Assembly (NCBI GenBank): GCA_030690705.1
Contig: JAUYGE010000051.1
Span: forward strand, 1 to 8,429
Length of the DNA stretch: 8,429 nucleotides
From: Dehalococcoidia bacterium
GTDB lineage: Bacteria; Chloroflexota; Dehalococcoidia; JAENJB01
Reading direction: 5' to 3'
Position 1 is the stretch's first letter. Each line of letters starts with the position of its first letter. Under the pieces are notes generated by a model, which was not told where the DNA came from, did not search any database, and saw only the letters and a list, made by a program, of their open reading frames with translations. Made by a program: the position numbers and the translations under genes. Positions 1 through 5,825 of the stretch are shown one piece after another.

Positions 1-482
1 ATGTAGAAGATGGGGTCGTAGCCAAACCCCTCATCGCCTTTGGGTTCGCAGGCGATGAGGCCGGGGCATTCTCCGTAGAACAGCCGGGCGTCGCCTGCCG
101 GGGTGGCCAGGGCGACAACGCAGCGAAAGCGAGCGGTCCTCTTCTCCCACGGGGTCCCCTCAAGTCGCTTAAGGATATGGGCCATTCTCTCCTTGAAGGA
201 GACCTTCTCCCCCAGGTATCTGGCCGACCGTACTCCGGGCTCGCCTCCCAGGGCATCCACCTCCAGGCCGGAATCATCCGCGAGAGTCAGGAGCCGGCTC
301 AAAGAGGCATAGGCGACCGCCTTAAGCCGGGCGTTCCCTTCTATTGTGTCTTGTGTCTCTTCTACGGGTTGGTTGATGCCCTCTTGCGCGAGGCTCACCA
401 GCGTGAAGGGAATACCCTCCAGAAGCTGGCGATATTCGGTCAGTTTGCCGGAGTTATTGGTTGCCAGTAACAGCTTCGTCAA
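1..482 (-). CDS. rdgB: RdgB/HAM1-family non-canonical purine NTP pyrophosphatase (partial, C-terminus off the left edge)
   Basis: By family this enzyme hydrolyses dITP, XTP and ITP to the monophosphates, keeping deaminated purines out of DNA and RNA; it is cytoplasmic and usually dimeric. I read 160 codons from a TTG at 482-480 before the window ends; the family is about 190-200 residues, so roughly 30-40 are missing. Visible motifs: LLLATNNSGK at residues 4-13 (phosphate-binding start of the Ham1 fold), EGNARLKA at 48-55, the catalytic ADDSGLEVDAL at 68-78 (Asp70 the likely base), RSARY at 85-89, and GFGYDPIF at 152-159. The TTG overlaps the fbp stop as TTGA, suggesting translational coupling; no strong separate ribosome site is visible and no better in-frame start lies just upstream. 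The usual ETG-type motif reads EETQ (41-44), a small deviation. Family assignment is very secure; the TTG start is likely but not proven. Confidence 0.93.
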   Translation of the reverse strand, partial: MTKLLLATNNSGKLTEYRQLLEGIPFTLVSLAQEGINQPVEETQDTIEGNARLKAVAYASLSRLLTLADDSGLEVDALGGEPGVRSARYLGEKVSFKERMAHILKRLEGTPWEKRTARFRCVVALATPAGDARLFYGECPGLIACEPKGDEGFGYDPIFY

Positions 483-1573
483 ATCTTGGAGAACCTGCCG
501 GTCAGTTTTTTCATTACCTGGGGCATGGTGGTGTATTCCATTTCTTCGAGGGGCAGCCGATGGGGCTCGAATGGTCCGTGTCTCCTCAGGTAGTAGGCCA
601 TTTCATTGGCCTGGCGGCGCGCCTCGTCGAAGGCAGGGTCGTCGAACATGTCGCGCGGGCCGATCAGCTTGCCGCCTGCAAGCTGGAAGCCGGCGCAGAT
701 CACGCGCGGTGGTCCGTCGAAACGGGAGGGATTGCTCTGGTTTACGGCCACGGGCATCAGGGGGCCGTGGTGGGAGCCGCGCATCCACCCCTCGACTATG
801 TGGGGAGTGGCGAAGGGCTCCAGCACCTCGCCGACAGCAGGGAACTCACCCTGGCAGCGGACGATGCACACCGGGTCGTCCTTGCCCACGTATCTGCCGG
901 CAATCAAGGCCAGCCGCTGCGTTGAAGAGACGGCAGCTATGGACTTGCTTTCACGGTGATAGACTGCCTTAACACAATAACGCGACGGGGCGCCGAGGAA
1001 GATGAGCATGTCGTAGATTTCTTCAGGTGAGTTGAGGGTAACTTTGGTGTGCTCCTTGACGTCGTGAATCTCGAAGGCGAAGCCGCCATGCATGTTGGCG
1101 GCAATCACCAGTCCGATGGTGTTGAAGGGGTCGGCGAAAATCTTGTAGAGAGGGAGGTTCCAGGCGCCGGAAGCGGTCTTGTCGGCCATGAAGATCAGGA
1201 TGGTCTCTGCGGCGCGCTCCTCGATTTGCATCTCGGCTACGCCGGGGCCCATGCCCTTGACGTTGCCTGAGAAGGAATCGGCCAGCAGGTCCTGACCGAC
1301 TCCGTGGAGCTTCAGGGTCCTGGCTACCTGGGTACACTCCAGGAAGGTGTCCCATGCCAGCTTGTGGATTTTCTCGCTGTCCTCGCCCAGATTATGGGTC
1401 ATGATGAGTTGCAGGTCATCGCCGCAATGGGTAACGTGATAGTCAATCAGCGTGCCGCTCTGTTTGGCCTTTTTCAGTGAGGCTTCGGCTTTCTCTAATA
1501 TCAGCGGATGGGAACTGGAGTGCCCCACGTAACCACCGATGTCGGCCTTGATGACACTGAGGGTAACAGACAT
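479..1573 (-). CDS. fbp: Class V (archaeal-type) fructose-1,6-bisphosphate aldolase/phosphatase
   Basis: This bifunctional gluconeogenic enzyme condenses dihydroxyacetone phosphate with glyceraldehyde-3-phosphate and dephosphorylates the product to fructose-6-phosphate in one Mg-dependent active site. The 364 residues match the family length. Known family active-site residues can be placed: Asp11 and His18 in KADIGGYVGH (9-18), Asp52-Asp53 in GDDLQL, Gln94, Asp131 in MADK, then Tyr228, the Schiff-base Lys231 and Asp232-Asp233 in RYVGKDDP (227-234). GWMRGSHHGPLMPV (262-275) and EMEYTTM (344-350) mark the C-terminal part. The ATG at 1573 follows a strong GGAGGA ribosome site with a 4-base gap. 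It is the first gene of a unit with rdgB, behind a near-consensus promoter at 1702-1730 and a leader of about 120 bases. The enzyme is typical of Archaea and some deep-branching or anaerobic bacteria, and indicates gluconeogenic capacity. No key residue is missing. Confidence 0.96.
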   Translation of the reverse strand: MSVTLSVIKADIGGYVGHSSSHPLILEKAEASLKKAKQSGTLIDYHVTHCGDDLQLIMTHNLGEDSEKIHKLAWDTFLECTQVARTLKLHGVGQDLLADSFSGNVKGMGPGVAEMQIEERAAETILIFMADKTASGAWNLPLYKIFADPFNTIGLVIAANMHGGFAFEIHDVKEHTKVTLNSPEEIYDMLIFLGAPSRYCVKAVYHRESKSIAAVSSTQRLALIAGRYVGKDDPVCIVRCQGEFPAVGEVLEPFATPHIVEGWMRGSHHGPLMPVAVNQSNPSRFDGPPRVICAGFQLAGGKLIGPRDMFDDPAFDEARRQANEMAYYLRRHGPFEPHRLPLEEMEYTTMPQVMKKLTGRFSKI

Positions 1574-1634
1574 CTAATCCTCCTTGCTCTGCTTGCATTT
1601 TTCCGGGATGAGGCTTGGGATAATCAAATTGCAT

Positions 1635-1669
1635 GCCGTCTGAGGTGGTCCCAGTCACCTTGTCACGGC
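1635..1669 (-). other. Two-step hairpin in the fbp leader
   Basis: On the minus strand, GCCGT (1669-1665) pairs with ACGGC (1639-1635), and inside it AGGTG (1660-1656) pairs with CACCT (1647-1643) around an 8-base loop, with a 4/3-base internal loop between the stems. It lies within the untranslated leader between the predicted start of transcription near 1695 and the fbp ATG. There is no U-tract after it, so it does not look like a terminator. I do not recognise a known riboswitch. It may be chance structure or a leader regulatory element. Confidence 0.35.
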
Positions 1670-1701
1670 GGGTGTTTCCCGGCCATGCTGGAGTAGATGT
1701 T

Positions 1702-1730
1702 AGTATAGGTGAGGTGGAAGAGGCTGTCAA
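1702..1730 (-). promoter_or_regulatory. Sigma70-type promoter for fbp-rdgB
   Basis: On the minus strand a perfect -35 TTGACA (1730-1725) is followed after exactly 17 bases by a -10 TATACT (1707-1702), which matches TATAAT at five of six positions. Transcription would start near 1695, leaving a leader of about 120 bases before the fbp ATG at 1573. The -35 lies inside an inverted repeat (GGCTGT/ACAGCC, 1723-1745), so a bound regulator could compete with RNA polymerase. Confidence 0.75.
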
Positions 1731-1773
1731 GCTAGGGGAACAGCCAAAATCAAGCTGGCATTGAGCTTGGATT
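1723..1773. promoter_or_regulatory. Candidate operator: repeated TCAAGCT motifs between the divergent promoters
   Basis: TCAAGCT occurs at 1727-1733 and again at 1750-1756, 23 bp apart (about two helical turns). A third, inverted copy (AGCTTG) at 1764-1769 forms the perfect dyad CAAGCT-N7-AGCTTG at 1751-1769. With a one-base bulge the dyad extends outward to AATC on the left and GATT on the right (about 1747-1773). A second dyad, GGCTGT-N11-ACAGCC, spans 1723-1745 and covers the -35 of the fbp promoter. The cluster sits upstream of both divergent promoters, a usual place for a LysR- or TetR-type regulator to act, but no regulator gene is in the window. The repeats are seen directly; the operator role is inferred. 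Confidence 0.5.
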
Positions 1774-1823
1774 GTGGCCCGGTCGTGCGTCGCCAGGGAG
1801 TCCAACGAGCGTTTGTGAAACGG

Positions 1824-1853
1824 TTGACAAGTTCGAGAGGGCTGGATTAGAAT
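1824..1853 (+). promoter_or_regulatory. Sigma70-type promoter for the molybdenum hydroxylase operon
   Basis: A perfect -35 TTGACA (1824-1829) is followed after 18 bases by TAGAAT (1848-1853), a five-of-six match to the -10 consensus. Reading TTAGAA one base earlier would give a 17-base spacer. Transcription would begin near 1860, about 70 bases upstream of the first ATG at 1930. It diverges from the fbp promoter, with the TCAAGCT repeat cluster between the two. Confidence 0.7.
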
Positions 1854-1866
1854 CACCTGAGGTAAT

Positions 1867-1900
1867 CCCCGTGCTCTGCTAACGGGGGGCGATTCCCGCC
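1867..1900 (+). other. Paired small hairpins in the hydroxylase operon leader
   Basis: CCCCGT (1867-1872) pairs with ACGGGG (1882-1887) around a 9-base loop. Directly next to it GGCG (1888-1891) pairs with CGCC (1897-1900) around a 5-base loop. They lie in the predicted leader, 16 bases before the ribosome site. The leader of about 70 bases is too short for the known Moco-binding RNA motif, so this is recorded as local structure, not as a riboswitch. Confidence 0.3.
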
Positions 1901-1916
1901 ATTCGCTTCAACGAAC

Positions 1917-1924
1917 AGGAGGTG
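1917..1924 (+). promoter_or_regulatory. Strong ribosome binding site for the FAD-subunit gene
   Basis: AGGAGGTG, an essentially perfect Shine-Dalgarno sequence, ends 5 bases before the ATG at 1930. It fixes the start of the first operon gene and implies efficient translation. Confidence 0.85.
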
Positions 1925-1929
1925 TAGTT

Positions 1930-2799
1930 ATGAGGCCTTTTGAGTATCTGGCACCCAAGGACCTCGATGAGGCTTGTTCCTTGCTTTCCAAACACAGGGA
2001 CGAGGCCAAGATATTGTCTGGAGGGCAGAGCCTGGTGGCGTTGCTCCGCCAGCGGCTCGTCTCACCCGCGTATGTGATTGACATAAGAAGAGTGCCTGGC
2101 CTGGACTACATCCGCGAGGATAAAGACGGGCTGAGCATAGGAGCGCTGACTACCCACCGGACGGTGGAGATCTCGCCGGCGGTGGCGAAGAGATTCCCCA
2201 TGCTGGCGGAGGCCGAGCACCGGTTGGCCCACCGCCAGGTGCGGAATTGGGGTACCATTGGCGGCAACCTGAGCCACGCCGACCCCGGCGGCGACCTGGC
2301 GCCGTCGCTGATGGCCCTGGGGGCGGAGGTCAAGGTGGTGAGCGCGAAGGGGAAGAGGACTATACCTGTGGTGGAGTTCTTCACCGATTACATGGTTACG
2401 GTTATCGAGCCGGACGAGATTATGGTGGAGGTGTCCATTCCTTACTTGAAGGCCGGCAGCGGAGGCGCCTATCACAAAGAGTCCATCAGGGCGGGAGACA
2501 GACCTATTGCTTCAGTGGCCGCAGTGGTGAGCCTGGACGGCAAGGCGGGTATCATCAGGTCGGCGCGAATAGCGCTGGGTGGGGTGGGACTGACGCCGAT
2601 ACTGGCGAAGGAAGCCGGGAAATCTCTGGCGGGGAAGAAGGCGACGGCAGCGGTGGTGCTGGAGGCGGGTGCCATAGCGGCCCGGGAGGCGCAGCCCACC
2701 GCCGATGTGGAGGGCTCGGTAGAGTACAAGAGGCATATAGTTGGACTGCTGACCCGTGACATGCTGAATCTGGCCATGGCCAGGGCCCAGTCGAAGTGA
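1930..2799 (+). CDS. FAD-binding (medium) subunit of a xanthine dehydrogenase/CO dehydrogenase-family molybdenum hydroxylase
   Basis: The subunit holds the FAD that takes electrons from the [2Fe-2S] subunit and passes them to an outside acceptor. Its 289 residues match the CoxM/XdhB-type length. The N-terminal half has the two FAD motifs of the family: LSGGQSLVALLRQR at 29-42 and GTIGGNLSHADPGGDLAP at 108-125. The C-terminal CO_deh_flav_C-like domain follows, with YHKESIRAGDRPIASVAA at 181-198 and GSVEYKRHIVGLLTRDML near 262-279. There is one cysteine (Cys16), so it lacks the extra [4Fe-4S] loop of the 4-hydroxybenzoyl-CoA reductase medium subunit. It opens the operon behind its own promoter and strong ribosome site; the next ATG is 15 bases past the stop. 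The medium-small-large order is that of many Cox-like operons. Family assignment is firm; the electron acceptor is not shown. Confidence 0.93.
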   Translation: MRPFEYLAPKDLDEACSLLSKHRDEAKILSGGQSLVALLRQRLVSPAYVIDIRRVPGLDYIREDKDGLSIGALTTHRTVEISPAVAKRFPMLAEAEHRLAHRQVRNWGTIGGNLSHADPGGDLAPSLMALGAEVKVVSAKGKRTIPVVEFFTDYMVTVIEPDEIMVEVSIPYLKAGSGGAYHKESIRAGDRPIASVAAVVSLDGKAGIIRSARIALGGVGLTPILAKEAGKSLAGKKATAAVVLEAGAIAAREAQPTADVEGSVEYKRHIVGLLTRDMLNLAMARAQSK

Positions 2800-2814
2800 A
2801 AGGGGTAGACTGAC

Positions 2815-3285
2815 ATGAAGATGCCGTTGCAGTTTAGAGTCAATGGTGAGGACTACGAGGTGTACGTCGAGCCGTGGAAGACGTTGCTGGAGGTGTTGAG
2901 GGACGAGCTGGAGTTGACGGGGACGAAGGCCGGTTGCCTGGCTGGCGAATGCGGCACGTGCACGGTGATTGTGGATGGGAAGGCGGTGAAGAGCTGCTTG
3001 ATGCTGGCTCCTCAGGCGGCCGGCAGGGAGATTATGACGGTGGAGGGGCTGGCTCAGGGCGGTAAGCTGCATCCGCTGCAGCAGGCTTTCATCGACCACT
3101 TCGCTTTCCAGTGCGGTTTCTGCACTCCGGGGATGCTCATGTCTTCCAAGGCGCTCTTGGACGAGAACCCTCACCCGACCGCTGACGACGTGAAGGAAGG
3201 CCTTTACGGCAACTTCTGCCGCTGCACCGGGTATGTGAAGATACTGGAGGCCGTCCTGGCCGCGGGCGCCAAGCCCAGAGGATAG
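2815..3285 (+). CDS. [2Fe-2S] iron-sulfur (small) subunit of the molybdenum hydroxylase
   Basis: This 156-residue protein, the typical CoxS/XdhC-type length, carries electrons from the Mo centre to FAD through two [2Fe-2S] clusters. The N-terminal plant-ferredoxin-like domain has Cys41, Cys46, Cys49 and Cys61 (GCLAGECGTC at 40-49). The C-terminal helical domain has Cys100, Cys103, Cys135 and Cys137 (QCGFCTPGM at 99-107 and FCRCTGY at 134-140). All eight ligands are present in normal spacing, so both clusters should assemble. No twin-arginine or other export signal is seen, which fits a cytoplasmic complex. The start at 2815 has AGGGG about 9 bases upstream; a second ATG two codons later is a possible alternative. 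It lies 15 bases after the FAD subunit and 14 bases before the large subunit, evidently co-transcribed. Confidence 0.96.
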   Translation: MKMPLQFRVNGEDYEVYVEPWKTLLEVLRDELELTGTKAGCLAGECGTCTVIVDGKAVKSCLMLAPQAAGREIMTVEGLAQGGKLHPLQQAFIDHFAFQCGFCTPGMLMSSKALLDENPHPTADDVKEGLYGNFCRCTGYVKILEAVLAAGAKPRG

Positions 3286-3299
3286 AGAGGAGCCACGAG

Positions 3300-5648
3300 A
3301 TGGACGAACTTTCCACTGTAGGCAAGAGCGTTCCGCGGGTGGATGGGACGGAGAAGGTCACCGGCACAGCGAAATTCACCAACGATTTTGCTTTGCCCAG
3401 GATGCTCTACGGCAAGGTGCTGCGCAGCCCTTATCCCCATGCGCGGATAGGCAGGATTGACGTCTCGCAGGCGAGTAAGCTGCCCGGGGTGAAGGCCGTG
3501 CTCACTGGCAAGGACAACCCGGAGGGGCGGATGGGCGTGGTGCTGGACCGTCCCATCGTGGCTGAGGATGAGGTGCGCTTTGTCGGCGAGGCCGTGGCGC
3601 TGGTGGCGGCGGAGAGCCTTGAGGTAGCCGAGGAGGCTCTGGACCTGATTGACGTTGAGTATGAGGAGCTGCCGGCGATCTTCGACGCGGAAGAGGCGAT
3701 GAAGCCACACTCCGAGGTGGTGGTCCAACCCGGCCATCATCTGTTGCCGAGCATACCGGCCTATGCTGGCCATAACATTTCTTTCGCGACTGCAGAAGAG
3801 ACTCCCAATGTGTATAGGGCTTTTCACATCGAGGAAGGGGATATCGAGCAGGGGTTCCGGGAGTCGGACGTGGTGCTGGAGAACCGCTTTGTTTTCACCA
3901 GGACGCAGCACTGCGCCATGGAGCCTCACTGCGCAATGGCCCGGCCTGAGCCTGATGGGGGTTTCACCGTCTGGGCGAGCGAGCAGCACCCCTCCGAAGC
4001 ACAGCTATTCTTGAGCCGCATTTTCAAGCTGCCTGTTCCCAAGGTGCGGGTGATCGCGCCATACATCGGAGGCGCTTTTGGGGGTAAGCTTTTTGTGATG
4101 GGGATGCCGTGGGCGATGATGCTGGCGCGCAGGACGGGCAGGCCGGTGAAGGTGGTCTACAGCCGGGAGGAGGTCTTCGTCGATGGTTACTCCGACGTGC
4201 CGGTTGTCATCTACATCAAGGATGGGGTGAAGAAAGATGGGCGACTGTGGGCGCGGAGCGTGAAGGCGGTGATCAATTGTGGCGCTTACAGCGGTCGCGT
4301 ACTCCTGTTGACCGGCAGTATGGTGATGGGAGCAACGGTGAACTACCGGATTCCTCATTTCTGGTGGGACTCCTACTGTGTGGCCACCAATGAGCCGGTG
4401 TCAGGGTCTTTCAGGGGATTCGGCGGTGTCCAGCTCATCCATGCTGTCGAGTCTCAGATGGACATGCTGGCCAGGGCCATCGGGATGGACGCTTACAAGT
4501 TCCGGCGCATGAACCTGTACAAGGAGGGGGAGATAAACCTTCTGGGGCAACCAACCCACGCAGTTGAGGCGGAGGAGTGTCTGGACAAGGTGGCTGAGTG
4601 GATAGGCTGGGGCAAGAAGCCAGAGAAGAGGGAGGAAGGGCCGTGGAGGATAGGGCGGGGCATTAGCGCTCAGGGGAAGGGCGGCCTGGTCAGCCCGTAC
4701 AGCCTGGCGGATGTCAAGGTGCATTTCGATGGCACCATTGAGATACGGCATGGCGCCACTGAGGTGGGACAAGGGTGCAACACCATTCTGTCCCAGATTG
4801 CAGCTGAGGAGTTCCAAATACCGGTAGGTAAGGTGAGACAGATAAGTGGCGATACAGCGGTGACGCCATACGACATAACCTCGACGGCCAACCTGACTAC
4901 CTTCAACACGGGGAATACCGTGCGAAGAGCGTGCCAGGATGCTAAGCGGCAGATATTCGAGATAGCGGCGGAGAGGCTGAAGGTGAAGGCGGAGGACTTA
5001 GAGTTGAAGGACGGGCTGATTTACACTAGAGGTAAGACTGAGGCGGCGCTGAAGCTGGGCGATATTTTTGTGCCCGGGGGTGGAGGGACCGCCAAGAGGG
5101 GTGAGATTATCGGCCATGGAGTTTACATGGGGCGGGACTTGAGCAAGGAGGAAAGAGAGAGGATATTGAAGAAGTTCGGCGTCGACTACATGTTCTGCCA
5201 CGGCGCCTGTGCCCTGGAGGTGGCGGTGAACACGGAGACCGGGGAGGTGAAGGTATTGAGGATAGCGCAGTGCCATGATATGGGGACGCCGATAAACCCC
5301 CAGGCGTGCGAGGCGCAGATAGATAGCGGTAACGGTTTTGGCGTGGGACGGGCCCTCTATGAAGAGATTGTTATAGAGAATGGGGTGACGGTGAACCCGA
5401 ACTTTGTGGACTATAAGATCCCGTCGATGCTGGAGGTGCCCCTGGGGGCGGAGGTGAGCTCGATGCTGCCCGCCGGTGTGCCGCACGAAGATGGGCCATA
5501 TGGTGGGAAGGGCTTCGGGGAGTCCACCAACTGCGGTATATCTCCGGCAATAGCCGGTGCCCTCTACGACGCTGTTGGGATCAGGATGCTGGACTTGCCT
5601 ATCACCAGGGAGAGGGTGCTCGGGGCATTGAAGGCTAGAGCGAGATAG
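3300..5648 (+). CDS. Molybdopterin-binding (large, catalytic) subunit of the molybdenum hydroxylase; substrate unknown
   Basis: At 782 residues this is a full-length catalytic subunit. The N-terminal hammerhead domain (about 12-130) starts SVPRVDGTEKVTGTAKF. The Mo-cofactor domains carry GGAFGGK (257-263), SGSFRGFGG (368-376), TEVGQG (487-492) and GKGFGES (736-742), where Glu741 is the expected base that activates the Mo-bound water. Residues 368-376 resemble the FRGFGG loop of xanthine dehydrogenases, not the AYRCSFR loop of aerobic CO dehydrogenase, so it is not a form I CoxL. By eye against bovine xanthine oxidase, the purine-binding Glu802 and Arg880 align with Leu264 and Ser340, which argues against purines. 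Phe914 is kept as Phe374. Residues 525-540 (DITSTANLTTFNTGNT) also differ from the usual family wording. The ATG at 3300 has AGAGAGGAG seven bases upstream. Likely substrates are aromatic, N-heterocyclic or aldehyde compounds, but none can be fixed from sequence. Confidence 0.93.
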   Translation: MDELSTVGKSVPRVDGTEKVTGTAKFTNDFALPRMLYGKVLRSPYPHARIGRIDVSQASKLPGVKAVLTGKDNPEGRMGVVLDRPIVAEDEVRFVGEAVALVAAESLEVAEEALDLIDVEYEELPAIFDAEEAMKPHSEVVVQPGHHLLPSIPAYAGHNISFATAEETPNVYRAFHIEEGDIEQGFRESDVVLENRFVFTRTQHCAMEPHCAMARPEPDGGFTVWASEQHPSEAQLFLSRIFKLPVPKVRVIAPYIGGAFGGKLFVMGMPWAMMLARRTGRPVKVVYSREEVFVDGYSDVPVVIYIKDGVKKDGRLWARSVKAVINCGAYSGRVLLLTGSMVMGATVNYRIPHFWWDSYCVATNEPVSGSFRGFGGVQLIHAVESQMDMLARAIGMDAYKFRRMNLYKEGEINLLGQPTHAVEAEECLDKVAEWIGWGKKPEKREEGPWRIGRGISAQGKGGLVSPYSLADVKVHFDGTIEIRHGATEVGQGCNTILSQIAAEEFQIPVGKVRQISGDTAVTPYDITSTANLTTFNTGNTVRRACQDAKRQIFEIAAERLKVKAEDLELKDGLIYTRGKTEAALKLGDIFVPGGGGTAKRGEIIGHGVYMGRDLSKEERERILKKFGVDYMFCHGACALEVAVNTETGEVKVLRIAQCHDMGTPINPQACEAQIDSGNGFGVGRALYEEIVIENGVTVNPNFVDYKIPSMLEVPLGAEVSSMLPAGVPHEDGPYGGKGFGESTNCGISPAIAGALYDAVGIRMLDLPITRERVLGALKARAR

Positions 5649-5683
5649 GCGAGGGCTAAGTGGGAAGGGGGGTGTTTGGCAAT

Positions 5684-5762
5684 CCGTTCGCCCTGAGCTT
5701 GTCGAAGGGTGAATCCCGCTTTCATCGGGACCGTAATGGTTCGACAGGCTCACCACGAACGG
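5684..5762. repeat. 79-bp imperfect palindromic intergenic element (REP-like)
   Basis: CCGTTCG at 5684-5690 and CGAACGG at 5756-5762 close an imperfect stem. Inside, TGAGC and TGTCGAA on the left (5694-5706) pair with TTCGACA and GCTCA on the right (5740-5752), with short mismatches between, giving a stem of about 24-26 positions. A small apical hairpin, TCCCG (5714-5718) with CGGGA (5726-5730), caps it. No T-tract follows, so it is not a classic terminator. Elements with the GAGC/TGTCGAA core are familiar as dispersed intergenic palindromes in environmental bacteria. It separates the large-subunit gene from the CoxG-like gene and could act as an mRNA 3'-end stabiliser or partial attenuator; that role is inferred. 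Confidence 0.8.
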
Positions 5763-5825
5763 CACTCACCTCGGCCCAACGCGGTTGCTAAACGCTTTAC
5801 ATAAAAAGATGGTGAGGACAGGCAA

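Noticed and set aside
103..972. Several plus-strand open frames over 103-972
   Set aside because: They are antisense to the rdgB and fbp coding sequences, both of which have full motif support.
1860..1929. Moco or tungsten cofactor riboswitch in the hydroxylase leader
   Set aside because: The predicted leader is only about 70 bases and the two small hairpins do not match that motif's size or layout.
2247..2759. Open frame of 170 codons in another plus-strand frame inside the FAD-subunit gene
   Set aside because: Its translation is glycine/arginine-rich low-complexity sequence; the overlapping frame has unambiguous FAD-subunit motifs.
3204..3989. Long open frame (261 codons) on the minus strand antisense to the large-subunit gene
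   Set aside because: It is proline/histidine/arginine-rich with no recognisable domain, and lies opposite a clearly homologous gene whose GC-rich third positions create such frames.
5684..5762. The palindrome as a rho-independent terminator for the hydroxylase operon
   Set aside because: No run of T follows on either strand and the stem is long and interrupted; it fits a dispersed repeat better.
4998..5765. Minus-strand open frame of 255 codons running from the palindrome into the large-subunit gene
   Set aside because: Its N-terminal part is a translation of the intergenic palindrome (the familiar STSSGRT-type artefact) and the rest is antisense to a real gene.
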